Positions 35,694-44,714 of a stretch of DNA of 64,000 bases are shown piece by piece (the first letter of the stretch is position 1; each line of letters starts with the position of its first letter). Below the pieces are notes generated by a model. That model was not told the origin of the DNA, searched no databases, and saw only the letters and a program-made list of their open reading frames with translations. This stretch comes from Amycolatopsis acidicola (GTDB lineage: Bacteria > Actinomycetota > Actinomycetes > Mycobacteriales > Pseudonocardiaceae): NCBI RefSeq assembly GCF_007713735.2, contig NZ_VMNW02000038.1, positions 1 to 64,000 on the forward strand. Direction: 5' to 3'. The position numbers and the translations under genes are program-made.

Positions 35694-37261
35694 GCGCATC
35701 CTTCGACCTGATCACCGAACCCTGGGTCCCGGTCACCCGGCTCGACGGCTCCGGCGCGATGGTCGGGCTGGCCGAGCTGTTCACCTCGGCCCACACGATC
35801 AGGGGCATCGTCGGCGAGACACCACCGATGACCGCAGCACTGCACCGCCTGGCGCTGGCACTCCTGCATCGGGTGTACGGCCCGGCACGGCGACAGGACT
35901 GGGCAAAACTCTGGTCCGCCGAAGCGTTCGACACCCAGGCTTTGGAACGCTACCTCGCGACATCGCAGACCTCGTTCGACTTGTTCGATCCCGAGCGCCC
36001 GTTCCTGCAGTGCCCGACGTTGCCGTCGGCGAAGAAGTCGACCGTGGCGAAGCTGATCCCGGACCGCGCCGTGGGCAACAACGTCACGTTGTTCGATCAC
36101 ACCATCGCCGGCGACTACACCGAGCTCGACCCGGGAGCGGCTGCTCGCTGGCTGGTGACGGCTCACGCCTACGACCCTGGCGGGATGAAGACGCCCGCCA
36201 CGACAGTGAAGTCGTCGAAACGCGCCCCCTGCAACAACTTCGCCGTCGTCCTCGTCGAAGGCGGTGACCTCAAACAAACGCTGCTGCTCAACGCAGTGCG
36301 CTACGATATCGGGGACCCCGACGACGCTCCCGGGTGGGAACACAAGTCCCCGGGCGCGGAACCGGACAAGCGCAGACCGGGCGGCCGGACCGACCTGCTG
36401 ACCTGGCCGTCCCGGCGGATCCGCCTCTTTCCCGCACATAGCAACGGAAAGACCGTGGTTTCCGAAGCAATCATGAGCCCTGGCACCGAGCTTGACGGCA
36501 AGCTGCCCGACATCGAAGCCATGGCCGCCTACCGAGTTCCCCGGACGATCTCCGGGAAACCCAAGCCCGGGGCGCCGCTGCTGCCTGTGCAGCTGGAACC
36601 TGTCCGCGGGGTGTGGAGGCACAGTGTGGAGTTACTGCTCGTGGATTCGTGGGCCGAGGAACGAGCCCGGCAACGGCCGGGCGCGCTGAAGCAGCTCGCG
36701 GATCTCGCCGAACACGGCCACATCCCCGCCGACACCGTGTACACGCTGCGGGTGTTCGGACAGCGGCTCGACACGAAAGCCAGTGTCGTCGAGGGCTACT
36801 TCGAAGAAACGGTTCCCGCACCGGTCGCCCTGATCCGCGCAAAAGACGACGCAGTGACCGGACTGGTCGGCACGGCGATCGAATTGGCCGACGACGCCGG
36901 TTACGCGCTCCGAGCGATGCAACGCAACTACCGCAAGGACATGCGCGCGGAACCGGCCAGCGTGCTCGACCTTGGGTACTGGCCCATCTTGCCGCGGCCG
37001 TTCGCAACCTTCCTGCGCGCGTTGAACAACGCTCGCGCAACCGGGCAGTCCGAACGGAGCGCCATGACCGAATGGCAGCGGACTGTCCTCACGACCGTGC
37101 GGGCGGCCGCGGACGACTGGGCGGCCGGCGTCACGACCGACGGGCGCAGCCTCAGCATGCTCGGCAAGCACCAACAGGCACTGCACAAGCGGCTGCGACA
37201 GCTCGCGACCAGATTCGACGCGCAGATCGCGAAGTACCTCACAAAGGACACTGACGAGTGA
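35690..37261 (+). CDS. casA: Cascade large subunit Cse1/CasA (Cas8e)
   Basis: The protein is 523 aa from ATG 35690 (ATGA overlap). The N-terminus ASFDLITEPWVPVTRLDG is the standard Cse1 start. Also visible are DLFDPERPFLQCP, the Cse1 region GDYTELDPGAAARWLVTAHAYDPGG, and a C-terminal four-helix bundle ending near LRQLATRFDAQIAKYL. It recognises the PAM and helps recruit Cas3. Length and order in the operon are typical. Confidence 0.95.
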   Translation: MSASFDLITEPWVPVTRLDGSGAMVGLAELFTSAHTIRGIVGETPPMTAALHRLALALLHRVYGPARRQDWAKLWSAEAFDTQALERYLATSQTSFDLFDPERPFLQCPTLPSAKKSTVAKLIPDRAVGNNVTLFDHTIAGDYTELDPGAAARWLVTAHAYDPGGMKTPATTVKSSKRAPCNNFAVVLVEGGDLKQTLLLNAVRYDIGDPDDAPGWEHKSPGAEPDKRRPGGRTDLLTWPSRRIRLFPAHSNGKTVVSEAIMSPGTELDGKLPDIEAMAAYRVPRTISGKPKPGAPLLPVQLEPVRGVWRHSVELLLVDSWAEERARQRPGALKQLADLAEHGHIPADTVYTLRVFGQRLDTKASVVEGYFEETVPAPVALIRAKDDAVTGLVGTAIELADDAGYALRAMQRNYRKDMRAEPASVLDLGYWPILPRPFATFLRALNNARATGQSERSAMTEWQRTVLTTVRAAADDWAAGVTTDGRSLSMLGKHQQALHKRLRQLATRFDAQIAKYLTKDTDE

Positions 37262-37833
37262 GCACACCCTTCTCCCAACGGCGCGACGCCTTCATCAAAT
37301 CCCTGTACGCACTGCAGGCAGGCGCCGAGTCCGGCATCCCCCGGCGACAATCAGAATGCCGGCGAACACTCGCCGAACTCCGCCGCGGCCTCGCGTCGAC
37401 CTCACCGCAAATCGGCGCCTACGAAGTCGTGTTCCGCCACGATCCCCCTGAGCAGGAGCTAGACGCTTGGCTACTCATCGCCGGGTTGTTCGCCCTGCAC
37501 CCGCAGCGCGGCCGCAGTCGCGGGTCGCTCGGAACCTCCATGAAAGCCCTGCAGGTGAAACGTGGTGACGCTGCCGCCCGACGCTTCGAACAACTACTGC
37601 TGCGCAATCGAGACGGCCTGCCCCACCATGTGCGACAGGTCATCCGGCTGCTGGCCAGTGACGACATCCCGGTGAACTACGCAACCCTGCTCGACGATCT
37701 CGTCCAGCTGATGAGCGATGGCTACCGGGGCGATGCCGCCCACCACATCCGGCTGCGATGGGCCCGCGATTTCCACACCACCACAACAACTTCGTCAACA
37801 AACCAGGACTCGGCGTCCGCCCTCGAACCCTGA
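37258..37833 (+). CDS. casB: Cascade small subunit Cse2/CasB
   Basis: The 191 aa helical protein starts at GTG 37258, overlapping cse1 by 4 bp. Family traits are the basic RRQSECRRTLAELRRGL segment, WLLIAGLFALHPQ, the conserved GSLGTSMKAL and VNYATLLDDLVQL. It forms the Cascade belly dimer that stabilises the R-loop. The tail after residue 175 is Thr/Ser-rich and unusual. Confidence 0.93.
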   Translation: MSTPFSQRRDAFIKSLYALQAGAESGIPRRQSECRRTLAELRRGLASTSPQIGAYEVVFRHDPPEQELDAWLLIAGLFALHPQRGRSRGSLGTSMKALQVKRGDAAARRFEQLLLRNRDGLPHHVRQVIRLLASDDIPVNYATLLDDLVQLMSDGYRGDAAHHIRLRWARDFHTTTTTSSTNQDSASALEP

Positions 37834-37850
37834 ACCGACTGGGAGAAAAC

Positions 37851-38984
37851 ATGATCCTCGAACTCCACCTGCTGCAGTCGTTCCCCGTGAGCAACCTCAA
37901 CCGCGATGACCTCGGCCAGCCCAAAACCGCCACGTTCGGCGGACAGACCCGGGGCAGAATCTCCAGCCAGTGCCTGAAAAGGTCCGCACGTCAACTGTTC
38001 ACCCAGCACGGCCTCGATGTCACCGAAACCGCCGTGCGCACCAAACGCCTCCGCGACCACGCGGCCGAAGTCCTCGTCGATCGCGGCAAGGATCCGTCCG
38101 AAATCGACGGTGTCGTCACCGCGGGCCTGGAGCACCTGGGGTTCGGCGTCGATCAGGAAACCGGTCTGACCGAGTACCTCCTGTTCGTCGGCCACGACGC
38201 GATCACCCACCTCGCCGACTTCTGCGACAAACAGTGGGACGGTTTGCTCGCTGCGGCCGCCGCCAAGGACGGAAAGAAGAAGCCGGCCAAAGCCAAGCTG
38301 GACGCGGCTGCGCGCGCCGAGGCCAGCCGGTTGCTGGACGCGACCCGGGCCGCGGACGTCGCGCTGTTCGGCCGGATGATCGCCGACAACAAGGACTTCA
38401 GCATCAATGCCGCTTCCCAGGTCGCGCACGCCCTGTCCACCCACACCGTCGCGACCGAGTTCGACTACTACACCGCGGTCGACGATCTCAAGCCTGAGGC
38501 GGAATCCGGCGCGGACATGATCGGCACCGTGGACTTCAACACCGCCTGCTACTACCGCTACGCCAACCTCGACATCAACCAGCTCCGCAAAAACCTGGCC
38601 GGCGACGACGCCCTCGTCGCCCGCGCCACCCAGGCCTGGCTCGGCGCGTTCATCCACGCCGTCCCCAGCGGCAAACAGACCTCGATGGCAGCCCGCACCA
38701 TGCCCGAAACACTCCTGGGCGTCGTGCGCGACGGTGGAGCCTGGAACCTGGCCAACGCGTTCCTCAAACCAGTCCTCGACGAGGACATCATGGCCGCCTC
38801 CACCGGCCGCATGATCCAGCACTTCGGACAGCTGCGTTCGTTCTACGGCGGCGACGGAATTCACGCCGCGGTCGCCGCCTCCGTCACCGGAGAACTCCCC
38901 GAGACCGGCAACACCGACACCGTCACCTCCATCGGCGATTTCACCGCACGCCTCCTCACCGCAACAGAAACCGTCCCAGCATGA
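37851..38984 (+). CDS. casC: Cascade backbone protein Cas7e/CasC
   Basis: The protein is 377 aa from ATG 37851, with GGGAG upstream. The start ILELHLLQSFPVSNLNRDD and GGQTRGRISSQCLKRS are hallmarks of type I-E Cas7. The thumb region includes ALFGRMIADNKDFSINAASQ, and YYRYANLDINQL follows. Six copies coat the crRNA spacer in Cascade. Confidence 0.96.
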   Translation: MILELHLLQSFPVSNLNRDDLGQPKTATFGGQTRGRISSQCLKRSARQLFTQHGLDVTETAVRTKRLRDHAAEVLVDRGKDPSEIDGVVTAGLEHLGFGVDQETGLTEYLLFVGHDAITHLADFCDKQWDGLLAAAAAKDGKKKPAKAKLDAAARAEASRLLDATRAADVALFGRMIADNKDFSINAASQVAHALSTHTVATEFDYYTAVDDLKPEAESGADMIGTVDFNTACYYRYANLDINQLRKNLAGDDALVARATQAWLGAFIHAVPSGKQTSMAARTMPETLLGVVRDGGAWNLANAFLKPVLDEDIMAASTGRMIQHFGQLRSFYGGDGIHAAVAASVTGELPETGNTDTVTSIGDFTARLLTATETVPA

Positions 38985-39676
38985 CCGACACGCTTGCCCT
39001 CTGCTTCGACGCACCCATGCAATCGTGGGGGCTCCGCGCCCGCGGCGTCCTGCGCGACACCGCAAGGGAACCCACCAAATCCGGAGTCGTCGGCATACTC
39101 GCCGCCGCCAGCGGCATCGCACGCGACGACGAAGCGAGCATCGCCGAGTTGGCCGCGCTGCGTCTCGGGATCCGCGTCGACCGTGAAGGCCTGCTCGAAC
39201 GCGACTACCACACCACGCAGAACGTCCCCACCACCCAAGGCACCGGGCATCGCACCGTTGTCAGCGAGCGCTACTACCTCGCCGACGCCCTCTTCCTCGC
39301 CGTCGTCGAAGGACCACACGACATCCTGGCCAAACTCGCCGAGGCCGTCACCAACCCCCGATGGCCCCTGTTCCTCGGCCGACGAGCGTTCGTCCCCGCC
39401 AGGCCACTCTTCACCGGCCTGCACTCAGACACCCTCGACAACGTCCTGCGACACCACCCGTGGCTCGAACACCCGAGCCGTGTCGGCGCAGAACAAGCGC
39501 AACAACAGGTCGAGCTGCGGACCGTCATCGACTGCCCGCCCCATGAGCCCGGCACCGAACTCCGACACGACGTCCCCCAATCATTCGCCGACGGGGCCCG
39601 GCGATTCACCACCCGCACCGTCCAGATCGGCGAGGTCCCGCTGACCGACGACATGATCCCCCACGAGGAATCGTGA
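38981..39676 (+). CDS. casD: Cascade subunit Cas5e/CasD
   Basis: The 231 aa protein overlaps cas7e by 4 bp. The RAMP start DTLALCFDAPMQSWG, PTKSGVVGILAAASGI, the loop DYHTTQNVPTTQG and FLGRRAFVPARPLFTG are characteristic. It binds the 5' handle of crRNA. Confidence 0.95.
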   Translation: MTDTLALCFDAPMQSWGLRARGVLRDTAREPTKSGVVGILAAASGIARDDEASIAELAALRLGIRVDREGLLERDYHTTQNVPTTQGTGHRTVVSERYYLADALFLAVVEGPHDILAKLAEAVTNPRWPLFLGRRAFVPARPLFTGLHSDTLDNVLRHHPWLEHPSRVGAEQAQQQVELRTVIDCPPHEPGTELRHDVPQSFADGARRFTTRTVQIGEVPLTDDMIPHEES

Positions 39677-40332
39677 TGTTCCTGAGCAAACTCACCGTCA
39701 ACATCCACTCGCGCACCTTCCGGCGCGACTACGCCAACGTCCACGACATGCACCGCACCCTCATGTCCGCCTACCCCGAACTCCCCCCGACCACCGTGGC
39801 GCGCCAAACACACGGCATACTCTGGCGCCTCGACAGTCACCGCGGCGGCTTCACCCAATACGTGCAAAGCCACACCGAACCCGACTGGACCAAACTCCCC
39901 GACGGCCACCTCACCACCCCCGCCGAAACCCGCCCACTCCAACCCGTCCTCGACGCCGTCGCAGCCGGCCGCAAATTCGCATTCCGCCTCGTCGCCAACC
40001 CCACCAAATGCGACGGCAAAACCCGTCGCCGCATCCCATTTCGCCAGCCCGCCGACCAAATCGACTGGCTCATCCGCCAAGGCGAACGCCACGGCTTCGC
40101 AATCCCTGCCGCAGCCCGGGGCCTCCCCGACATCGCCACCACACCCATCACCAAAATCACCGGCCAGAAGAACCAGACAACGAAGATCACCGTCGAACCC
40201 GTCCGCTTCGACGGCCACCTCCTCGTCACCGACCCAGCCGCATTCACTGCGGCACTCACCAATGGGATAGGCCGCGCGAAAGCCTACGGATGCGGACTGA
40301 TCAGCCTCGCACCCGCGCGGACAGCGGGTTAG
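39673..40332 (+). CDS. casE: crRNA-processing endoribonuclease Cas6e/CasE
   Basis: The protein is 219 aa from GTG 39673, overlapping cas5e by 4 bp. The catalytic histidine lies in the DMHRTLMSAYP segment, and the C-terminal glycine-rich loop is GIGRAKAYGCGLISL. It cleaves at the base of the repeat hairpin. All three array types in this window keep that hairpin (CCCCGCG/CGCGGGG-like), so one Cas6e may process them all. Confidence 0.95.
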   Translation: MMFLSKLTVNIHSRTFRRDYANVHDMHRTLMSAYPELPPTTVARQTHGILWRLDSHRGGFTQYVQSHTEPDWTKLPDGHLTTPAETRPLQPVLDAVAAGRKFAFRLVANPTKCDGKTRRRIPFRQPADQIDWLIRQGERHGFAIPAAARGLPDIATTPITKITGQKNQTTKITVEPVRFDGHLLVTDPAAFTAALTNGIGRAKAYGCGLISLAPARTAG

Positions 40333-40409
40333 CCGCTTCGTTTACGCATGAGCGAAGGATGCATCGAAACGGAAACCACCTGCCTTCTCGAGAGCGGGCA
40401 TCCCGTGGT

Positions 40410-40661
40410 CGCGCGCGACTGTGCACCGAGGCCAGCTTCGTCCACACAGGACGCCTCCGGGCCCGCACGTCCAACTGCGGGCCCCGGCGTCGCATCCACG
40501 GTCGCTCCTGCAAATTCTTCGGCCGTTGCGTCCACGACATCGAGAATCTGCTCACCGAAGCCAACGCGGACAAGCACGAACGCGACGCTGACGTTGTCCA
40601 GGTCTGGGGTTACGCCGACAGTCCACCGGCCGGGAGAACGTCCTACGAAGACGAACTGTGA
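40410..40661 (+). pseudogene. cas1 remnant (C-terminal scar)
   Basis: No intact cas1 exists between cas6e and cas2. The frame ending at 40661 contains SFVHTGR, as at the Cas1 active-site histidine region, then a basic FGRCVHDIENLL helix and a DADVVQVWGY segment typical of type I-E Cas1 C-termini. The approximately 220 residues expected upstream are absent. The stop overlaps the cas2 start as GTGA, the usual cas1-cas2 junction. The left boundary is approximate. Confidence 0.65.
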
Positions 40662-41014
40662 CGGTCATCGTCGTCGCGGCATGCCCGGTCGGGCTCAGAG
40701 GCCACCTCACCCGCTGGCTGCTCGAGATCTCTCCCGGAGTCTTCGTCGGCACGATCAACCACCGCGTGCGCACCCTCATGTGGACCCGCGTCATCGAAAT
40801 GGTCAAAACCGGCCGGGCGATCATGGTCTATCACGCAACCAACGAACAAGGACTCGCCTTCGAAGTCCACCAGCACGACTGGGAACCCGTCGACCACGAA
40901 GGCATCCACCTCATGCTCAGGCCCAACCAGACCCCAGCCCCCACTCACACGCCGGAAGCCAAGTCCGTCGGCTGGAGCAAAGCCAGCCGACGCCGCCGAT
41001 ACGGCAATCACTGA
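40658..41014 (+). CDS. cas2: CRISPR-associated protein Cas2e
   Basis: The 118 aa protein with GTG start has the Cas2e signature: VGLRGHLTRWLLEISPGVFVGT, then TRVIEMVKTGRAIMVYHATNEQG and GIHLMLRP. It normally forms the integration complex with Cas1. Here its partner gene is deleted, so it may be idle or pair with a Cas1 encoded elsewhere. Confidence 0.93.
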   Translation: MTVIVVAACPVGLRGHLTRWLLEISPGVFVGTINHRVRTLMWTRVIEMVKTGRAIMVYHATNEQGLAFEVHQHDWEPVDHEGIHLMLRPNQTPAPTHTPEAKSVGWSKASRRRRYGNH

Positions 41015-41019
41015 GTGGC

Positions 41020-41068
41020 CGAGCATTGGAAACAATGTTTCCGTTGGAGAAATGCCAGGTCAACAAGT
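41020..41068 (+). promoter_or_regulatory. CRISPR array 2 leader
   Basis: The segment begins just after the cas2 stop and carries AAACAATGTTTCC and AGGTCAACAAGT before the first repeat. It matches the leader blocks of arrays 1 and 3. Confidence 0.7.
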
Positions 41069-41219
41069 GTGCTCCCCGCGCGAGCGGGGGTGGTCCCGTG
41101 AACGTTGTGCCCTCGGAGGTGATACCGACGTGCTCCCCGCGCGAGCGGGGGTGGTCCCGTGACTGCGACGTTGGCCAGGTCATCGAAGCCGTGCTCCCCT
41201 CGCGAGCAGGGACGCCCCC
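41069..41219 (+). CRISPR. CRISPR array 2, type I-E, 3 repeats and 2 spacers
   Basis: The 28-29 bp repeats begin GTGCTCCCC and share the core CCCCGCGCGAGCGGGG with array 1. They start at 41069, 41130 and 41191, with 32-bp spacers between. The last repeat is degenerate (GTGCTCCCCTCGCGAGCAGG then GACGCC), as expected at the trailer end. It lies directly downstream of cas2. Confidence 0.93.
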
Positions 41220-41373
41220 AAGCTGGGCACGACAATTTCCGCGTATCGGGGATCGTCCGGCCCAGTCACGGCTCGGTGACCTCGTAGTGGTCTCCACCAG
41301 AACAGTCGTCGCCGACGCCCCCGCAGTCTCACAACTCCGCGACGGCGTCGACCGACGTAGAACCCTTGCGCGG

Positions 41374-42885
41374 TCAGTATTTCCAGGTGCTGCCAGTGCC
41401 GCGGTATTGCTCGACGGGGATCGGTGTAGTGCCGGGGCGCATGCGGTCGGTGTAGAGGTGACCGTGGAGGTGGTCGATTTCGTGAGCAACCAGGCGGGCG
41501 ATGCCGCGTTCGAAGACGGTGATCTTGGTGTCGCCGTCGATGGTCATGTGTTCGACGTGGATGAGGTGGTGGCGGGGGACTTGGCCGCGGACGTCGAAGA
41601 AGGACAGGCAGCCCTCGTACTGCTCGTCGGTCTCACCGGCGCTTTCGATGATGGTGGGATTGAACAAGGTGATGGTGTCGCCTTCGGGTGGGCGGATGAT
41701 CGCGGCGGCGCGGTCGATGCCGATCTGCGGAGCGGCGATGCCCATTCCTTTGCCGAAGGTGTGTGCTTTCGCGACACGTTCGGTGGCGGCGTCGAGGGCG
41801 GCGATGACCCGGCGGGCGTCGTCGGCTTCGGCGGGGAGGTCGAAACGGCGCGCGACCCGGCGCAGTGCCGGATCGGTGTGTTGCACGATGCCCAGCGATG
41901 CCATGACCTCACTCGGTGGCGGTGGTGTCTCGGGCACGGGTGGGCCGCCGGGGAAGTCCCATTCGAGGCGGTAACGGGCGTGCAGGGGCGGGTCCTGGCA
42001 GGACCAGGAGAAGACGTGCCTTCCGCCGGTGGTGTCGCGGGTGATTGCGGTGGGGAACGGCATGGCCTCGGCGGTCATGGACGTGTGCAGGCCCCATACC
42101 GCTGCTGACAAGTCCTGAGGGAAGTCCAGGCGGACGGAGACGGTGCGGGTGGGCAGCCGGATCGCGCGCTGGAACCAGTTGCCCCAGTGTTCGTCGCGGA
42201 CGGTGTATTCGTACTCGATCCAGCAGGCCTCGCCGGGATAGAGCGGGAAATGACCGTGCTGGCCGGCGAAGAGCAGCCAGACTTCCTTGAACGCATCCCG
42301 GTCGTGGTGGGTGGTCCAGTCCATCGGCGTGGTGCGGTCCTGGCCATGCCAGGCGTGCAGGTCGATCTCATCCCAGGTGAGCGGGTCGTGGGAGTAGAGC
42401 TGGTTGGAGCGCTCGGGGTCGCCGGGGAAACGGTCGACGGAGATCCGCACGAGGTAGCGGGCGATCGGGGCGGCGCTGTGGTTGATCAGGCGGCGGCGCT
42501 GGGTGAGGGTGTAGATCCCGTTGTCGTAGCGCAGGGTCGCGTCATCGTGATCAACCACGAGGTTGCCCAGGGTGGGCCCTTCCGGGGTCGTTGCCGGCGC
42601 CGGAGGGCGAGGTGGGGTTCCGCGGCGGGACCGGTGGTAGTCACTGAACGCGGTTGTCAGCGCGCCGCCTGCGCGCAGCGCTTCTTCGGCGTGCCGGGCG
42701 AACGCCTCGGACGGGTTCTCCCCGCCAGAGAGGATCTTGGAGACGTAGGAGCGGTCGTAGCCCATGCGTTCGGCCAGCGCGGCGCGGGAAAAACCGCGGA
42801 CATCGCGCCACCGCTCGAGTTCCAGGGCGAAGATGTTGACCTCGGCAGCCCGGCTGTTGCCATCCGCTGTGCCACCTGTCGTCAT
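41374..42885 (-). CDS. HTH-peptide deformylase fusion protein
   Basis: The protein is 503 aa from ATG 42885 (AAGGGG upstream). Residues about 20-75 form an XRE HTH (FSRAALAERMGYDRSYVSKIL). The middle (about 115-330) is a beta-rich domain seen in actinobacterial regulators. Residues 345-495 are a peptide deformylase with all three metal motifs: GMGIAAPQIG, EGCLSF (Cys ligand) and HEIDHLHG (two His ligands and Glu). Housekeeping deformylases are about 180 aa, so this is a specialised member. It is divergent from a radical SAM gene and may regulate or process its product. Confidence 0.85.
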   Translation of the reverse strand: MTTGGTADGNSRAAEVNIFALELERWRDVRGFSRAALAERMGYDRSYVSKILSGGENPSEAFARHAEEALRAGGALTTAFSDYHRSRRGTPPRPPAPATTPEGPTLGNLVVDHDDATLRYDNGIYTLTQRRRLINHSAAPIARYLVRISVDRFPGDPERSNQLYSHDPLTWDEIDLHAWHGQDRTTPMDWTTHHDRDAFKEVWLLFAGQHGHFPLYPGEACWIEYEYTVRDEHWGNWFQRAIRLPTRTVSVRLDFPQDLSAAVWGLHTSMTAEAMPFPTAITRDTTGGRHVFSWSCQDPPLHARYRLEWDFPGGPPVPETPPPPSEVMASLGIVQHTDPALRRVARRFDLPAEADDARRVIAALDAATERVAKAHTFGKGMGIAAPQIGIDRAAAIIRPPEGDTITLFNPTIIESAGETDEQYEGCLSFFDVRGQVPRHHLIHVEHMTIDGDTKITVFERGIARLVAHEIDHLHGHLYTDRMRPGTTPIPVEQYRGTGSTWKY

Positions 42886-43008
42886 CGCTGCCCCTTCGAG
42901 CATTTGAACCGTGAGTGTGCGTGAGTACACCGTGAGTTGCCGCTCAGCCTAGCCGTATCCCCGCCCCGGCTGATGCCCTCGACTCGTGCCGCGACGAGAG
43001 GACCAGTC

Positions 43009-43958
43009 ATGACCATCACGATGGCCGACAGCCAGGATGCCGGAATCCGGCCCGTCCAGTTTTTGTGGTTGGAGATCACCGGGAAGTGCCAGCTGGAGTG
43101 CGGGCATTGCTACGCCGACAGCGGGCCAGCGGGCACGCACGGGCGGATGCGCCTGCCCGACTGGCTCCGGGTCATCGACGAGGCCGCGCGACTGGGTGTC
43201 CGCACGGTGCAGTTCATCGGGGGCGAGCCGACCCTGCACCCGGATCTGCCCGACCTGATCCCCGCCGCCAAGCGGGCGGGGCTGGCCATCGAGGTGTTCA
43301 GCAACCTCGTCCACATCACCGACGAACTGTGGGACACCTTCCTCCGCTGCGACGTGGGGCGGCGACCTCCTACTACAGTGACGATCCCAGCCAGCACCGC
43401 GCCATCACCGGCCGGCCGTCGCATCCCCGCACGCGCGCCAACATCGTGAAGGCGCTCCGGCTCGGGCTGCCGCTGCGGGCCGGGGTGATCGACGTGATGG
43501 CCGGCCAGCGAACCGGGCAGGCTCATGCCGAGCTCGTCGATCTGGGCGTGCCGGTGATCGGGTTCGACCGGCTGCGCCACGTCGGTCGCGGCGCCGGGTG
43601 CGGCACGACCGGGACCGCGGGACAGCTGTGTGGCGCGTGCGGCGACGGCGTCGCCCTGATCGCCCCCGATGGGGTCGTGCGCCCGTGTGTGATGGCCCGC
43701 TGGATCGAGGTCGGCGACACGCGCCGGACGTCGCTGGACGAGGCGCTGGCCGGGATCCCGCAGGGCCGCGTCACCCTGATCGCCGAGGGCATGCCCCTCC
43801 CGCGCGGGCCGAGGCCGGCGGACTCGCCCACCACGGCCGTGGATGCGGTGTGTGTCCCGAACATGTGCGATCCTCAGTGCGGCCCGTCGTGCAGTCCCGC
43901 GTGCCGCCCGGCGGGCAACTGCCGACCGGTCGGGGCCTGTTCCCCTGACTACCGTTGA
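43009..43958 (+). pseudogene. Radical SAM/SPASM-type protein with a frameshift
   Basis: From ATG 43009 the frame has the 4Fe-4S motif GKCQLECGHCYAD (CxxxCxxC) and QFIGGEPTLHPDLP. Around 43360-43370 reading moves to the next frame, where SYYSDDPSQHRAITGR continues the expected sequence; one missing base explains it. The C-terminus holds a SPASM-like CGACGDGVALIAPDGVVRPC and a very cysteine-rich tail (MCDPQCGPSCSPACRP and GNCRPVGAC). Such enzymes often modify peptides. It may be a true pseudogene or a sequencing error. Confidence 0.82.
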
Positions 43959-43976
43959 CGATCCGAGGGGAGCGGG

Positions 43977-44714
43977 GTGCTCGTCCGACGCGCGTACGTT
44001 CCCGAAGCGCTGCGGCCCACGGCCGCGGCGGCGTGGCCGTTCACCGTTCCCTGCGTCCGCGAACTGGTCGCCGACGGCCTGGCATTCACCGCGCCGGTCA
44101 CGTTTCTGGTGGGCGAGAACGGCTCCGGCAAGTCGACGGTCATCGAAGCCGTGGCGGAGGCGTTCAAACTCGACGCCCAGGGCGGGCGCTCCGGACGCAA
44201 GTACGGCAACGACCGCGCGAAAACCCCGCTCGGTGAGATCCTGGCCCTCGAGACCACCGCCGCCGGCGCCCGCCTGCGATCCGGGCCGCGCAGTCGGCGC
44301 AAGGGGTTCTTCCTCCGCGCCGAGACCGCCTTCGGGCTGATGAACACCGTGTCCGGGATGCACGGCTACTGGGACGCCGACACCAGTTCCCTGAGCCACG
44401 GCGAAGGATTCCTGACCGTGTTCGCCGAAATGTTCCGCGAACCCGGCCTCTACCTCATGGACGAACCCGAAGCCGCCCTGTCGTTCACCTCCTGCCTGCA
44501 ACTGGTCGCCCTGATGCGCGAACTGGGCGAATCCGGGGCGCAGGTCGTGTGCGCAACCCACTCGCCGATCCTGGCCGCCACACCGGGCGCGGACATCATC
44601 GAAATCGGCGACCACGGAACCCGCCGCGCGAAATGGGCCGAACTCGACCTCACCAGCCAATGGCGCCGCTTCCTCCACGACCCCACCTTCTACCTCAGGC
44701 ACCTCACCGAATGA
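43977..44714 (+). CDS. AAA-type (ABC/RecF-like) ATPase
   Basis: The protein is 245 aa from GTG 43977. Walker A is FLVGENGSGKSTVIEA, a signature-like LSHGEGFLTVF occurs near residue 140, Walker B is LYLMDEPEAAL and the H-loop ATHSPIL. This is the compact predicted-ATPase form related to SMC/ABC heads, as found in defence and regulatory operons. It starts 18 bp after the radical SAM gene and overlaps the phosphotransferase by 4 bp. Confidence 0.87.
   Translation: MLVRRAYVPEALRPTAAAAWPFTVPCVRELVADGLAFTAPVTFLVGENGSGKSTVIEAVAEAFKLDAQGGRSGRKYGNDRAKTPLGEILALETTAAGARLRSGPRSRRKGFFLRAETAFGLMNTVSGMHGYWDADTSSLSHGEGFLTVFAEMFREPGLYLMDEPEAALSFTSCLQLVALMRELGESGAQVVCATHSPILAATPGADIIEIGDHGTRRAKWAELDLTSQWRRFLHDPTFYLRHLTE

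Noticed and set aside
41225..41373. Additional CRISPR repeats after array 2
   Set aside because: No further repeat-like segment of 20 bp or more is seen after 41219.
40348..42108. 586-codon plus-strand ORF spanning the cas1 scar, cas2, array 2 and the deformylase region
   Set aside because: It is antisense to the deformylase gene and out of frame with cas2. It includes CRISPR repeats and has no domain.
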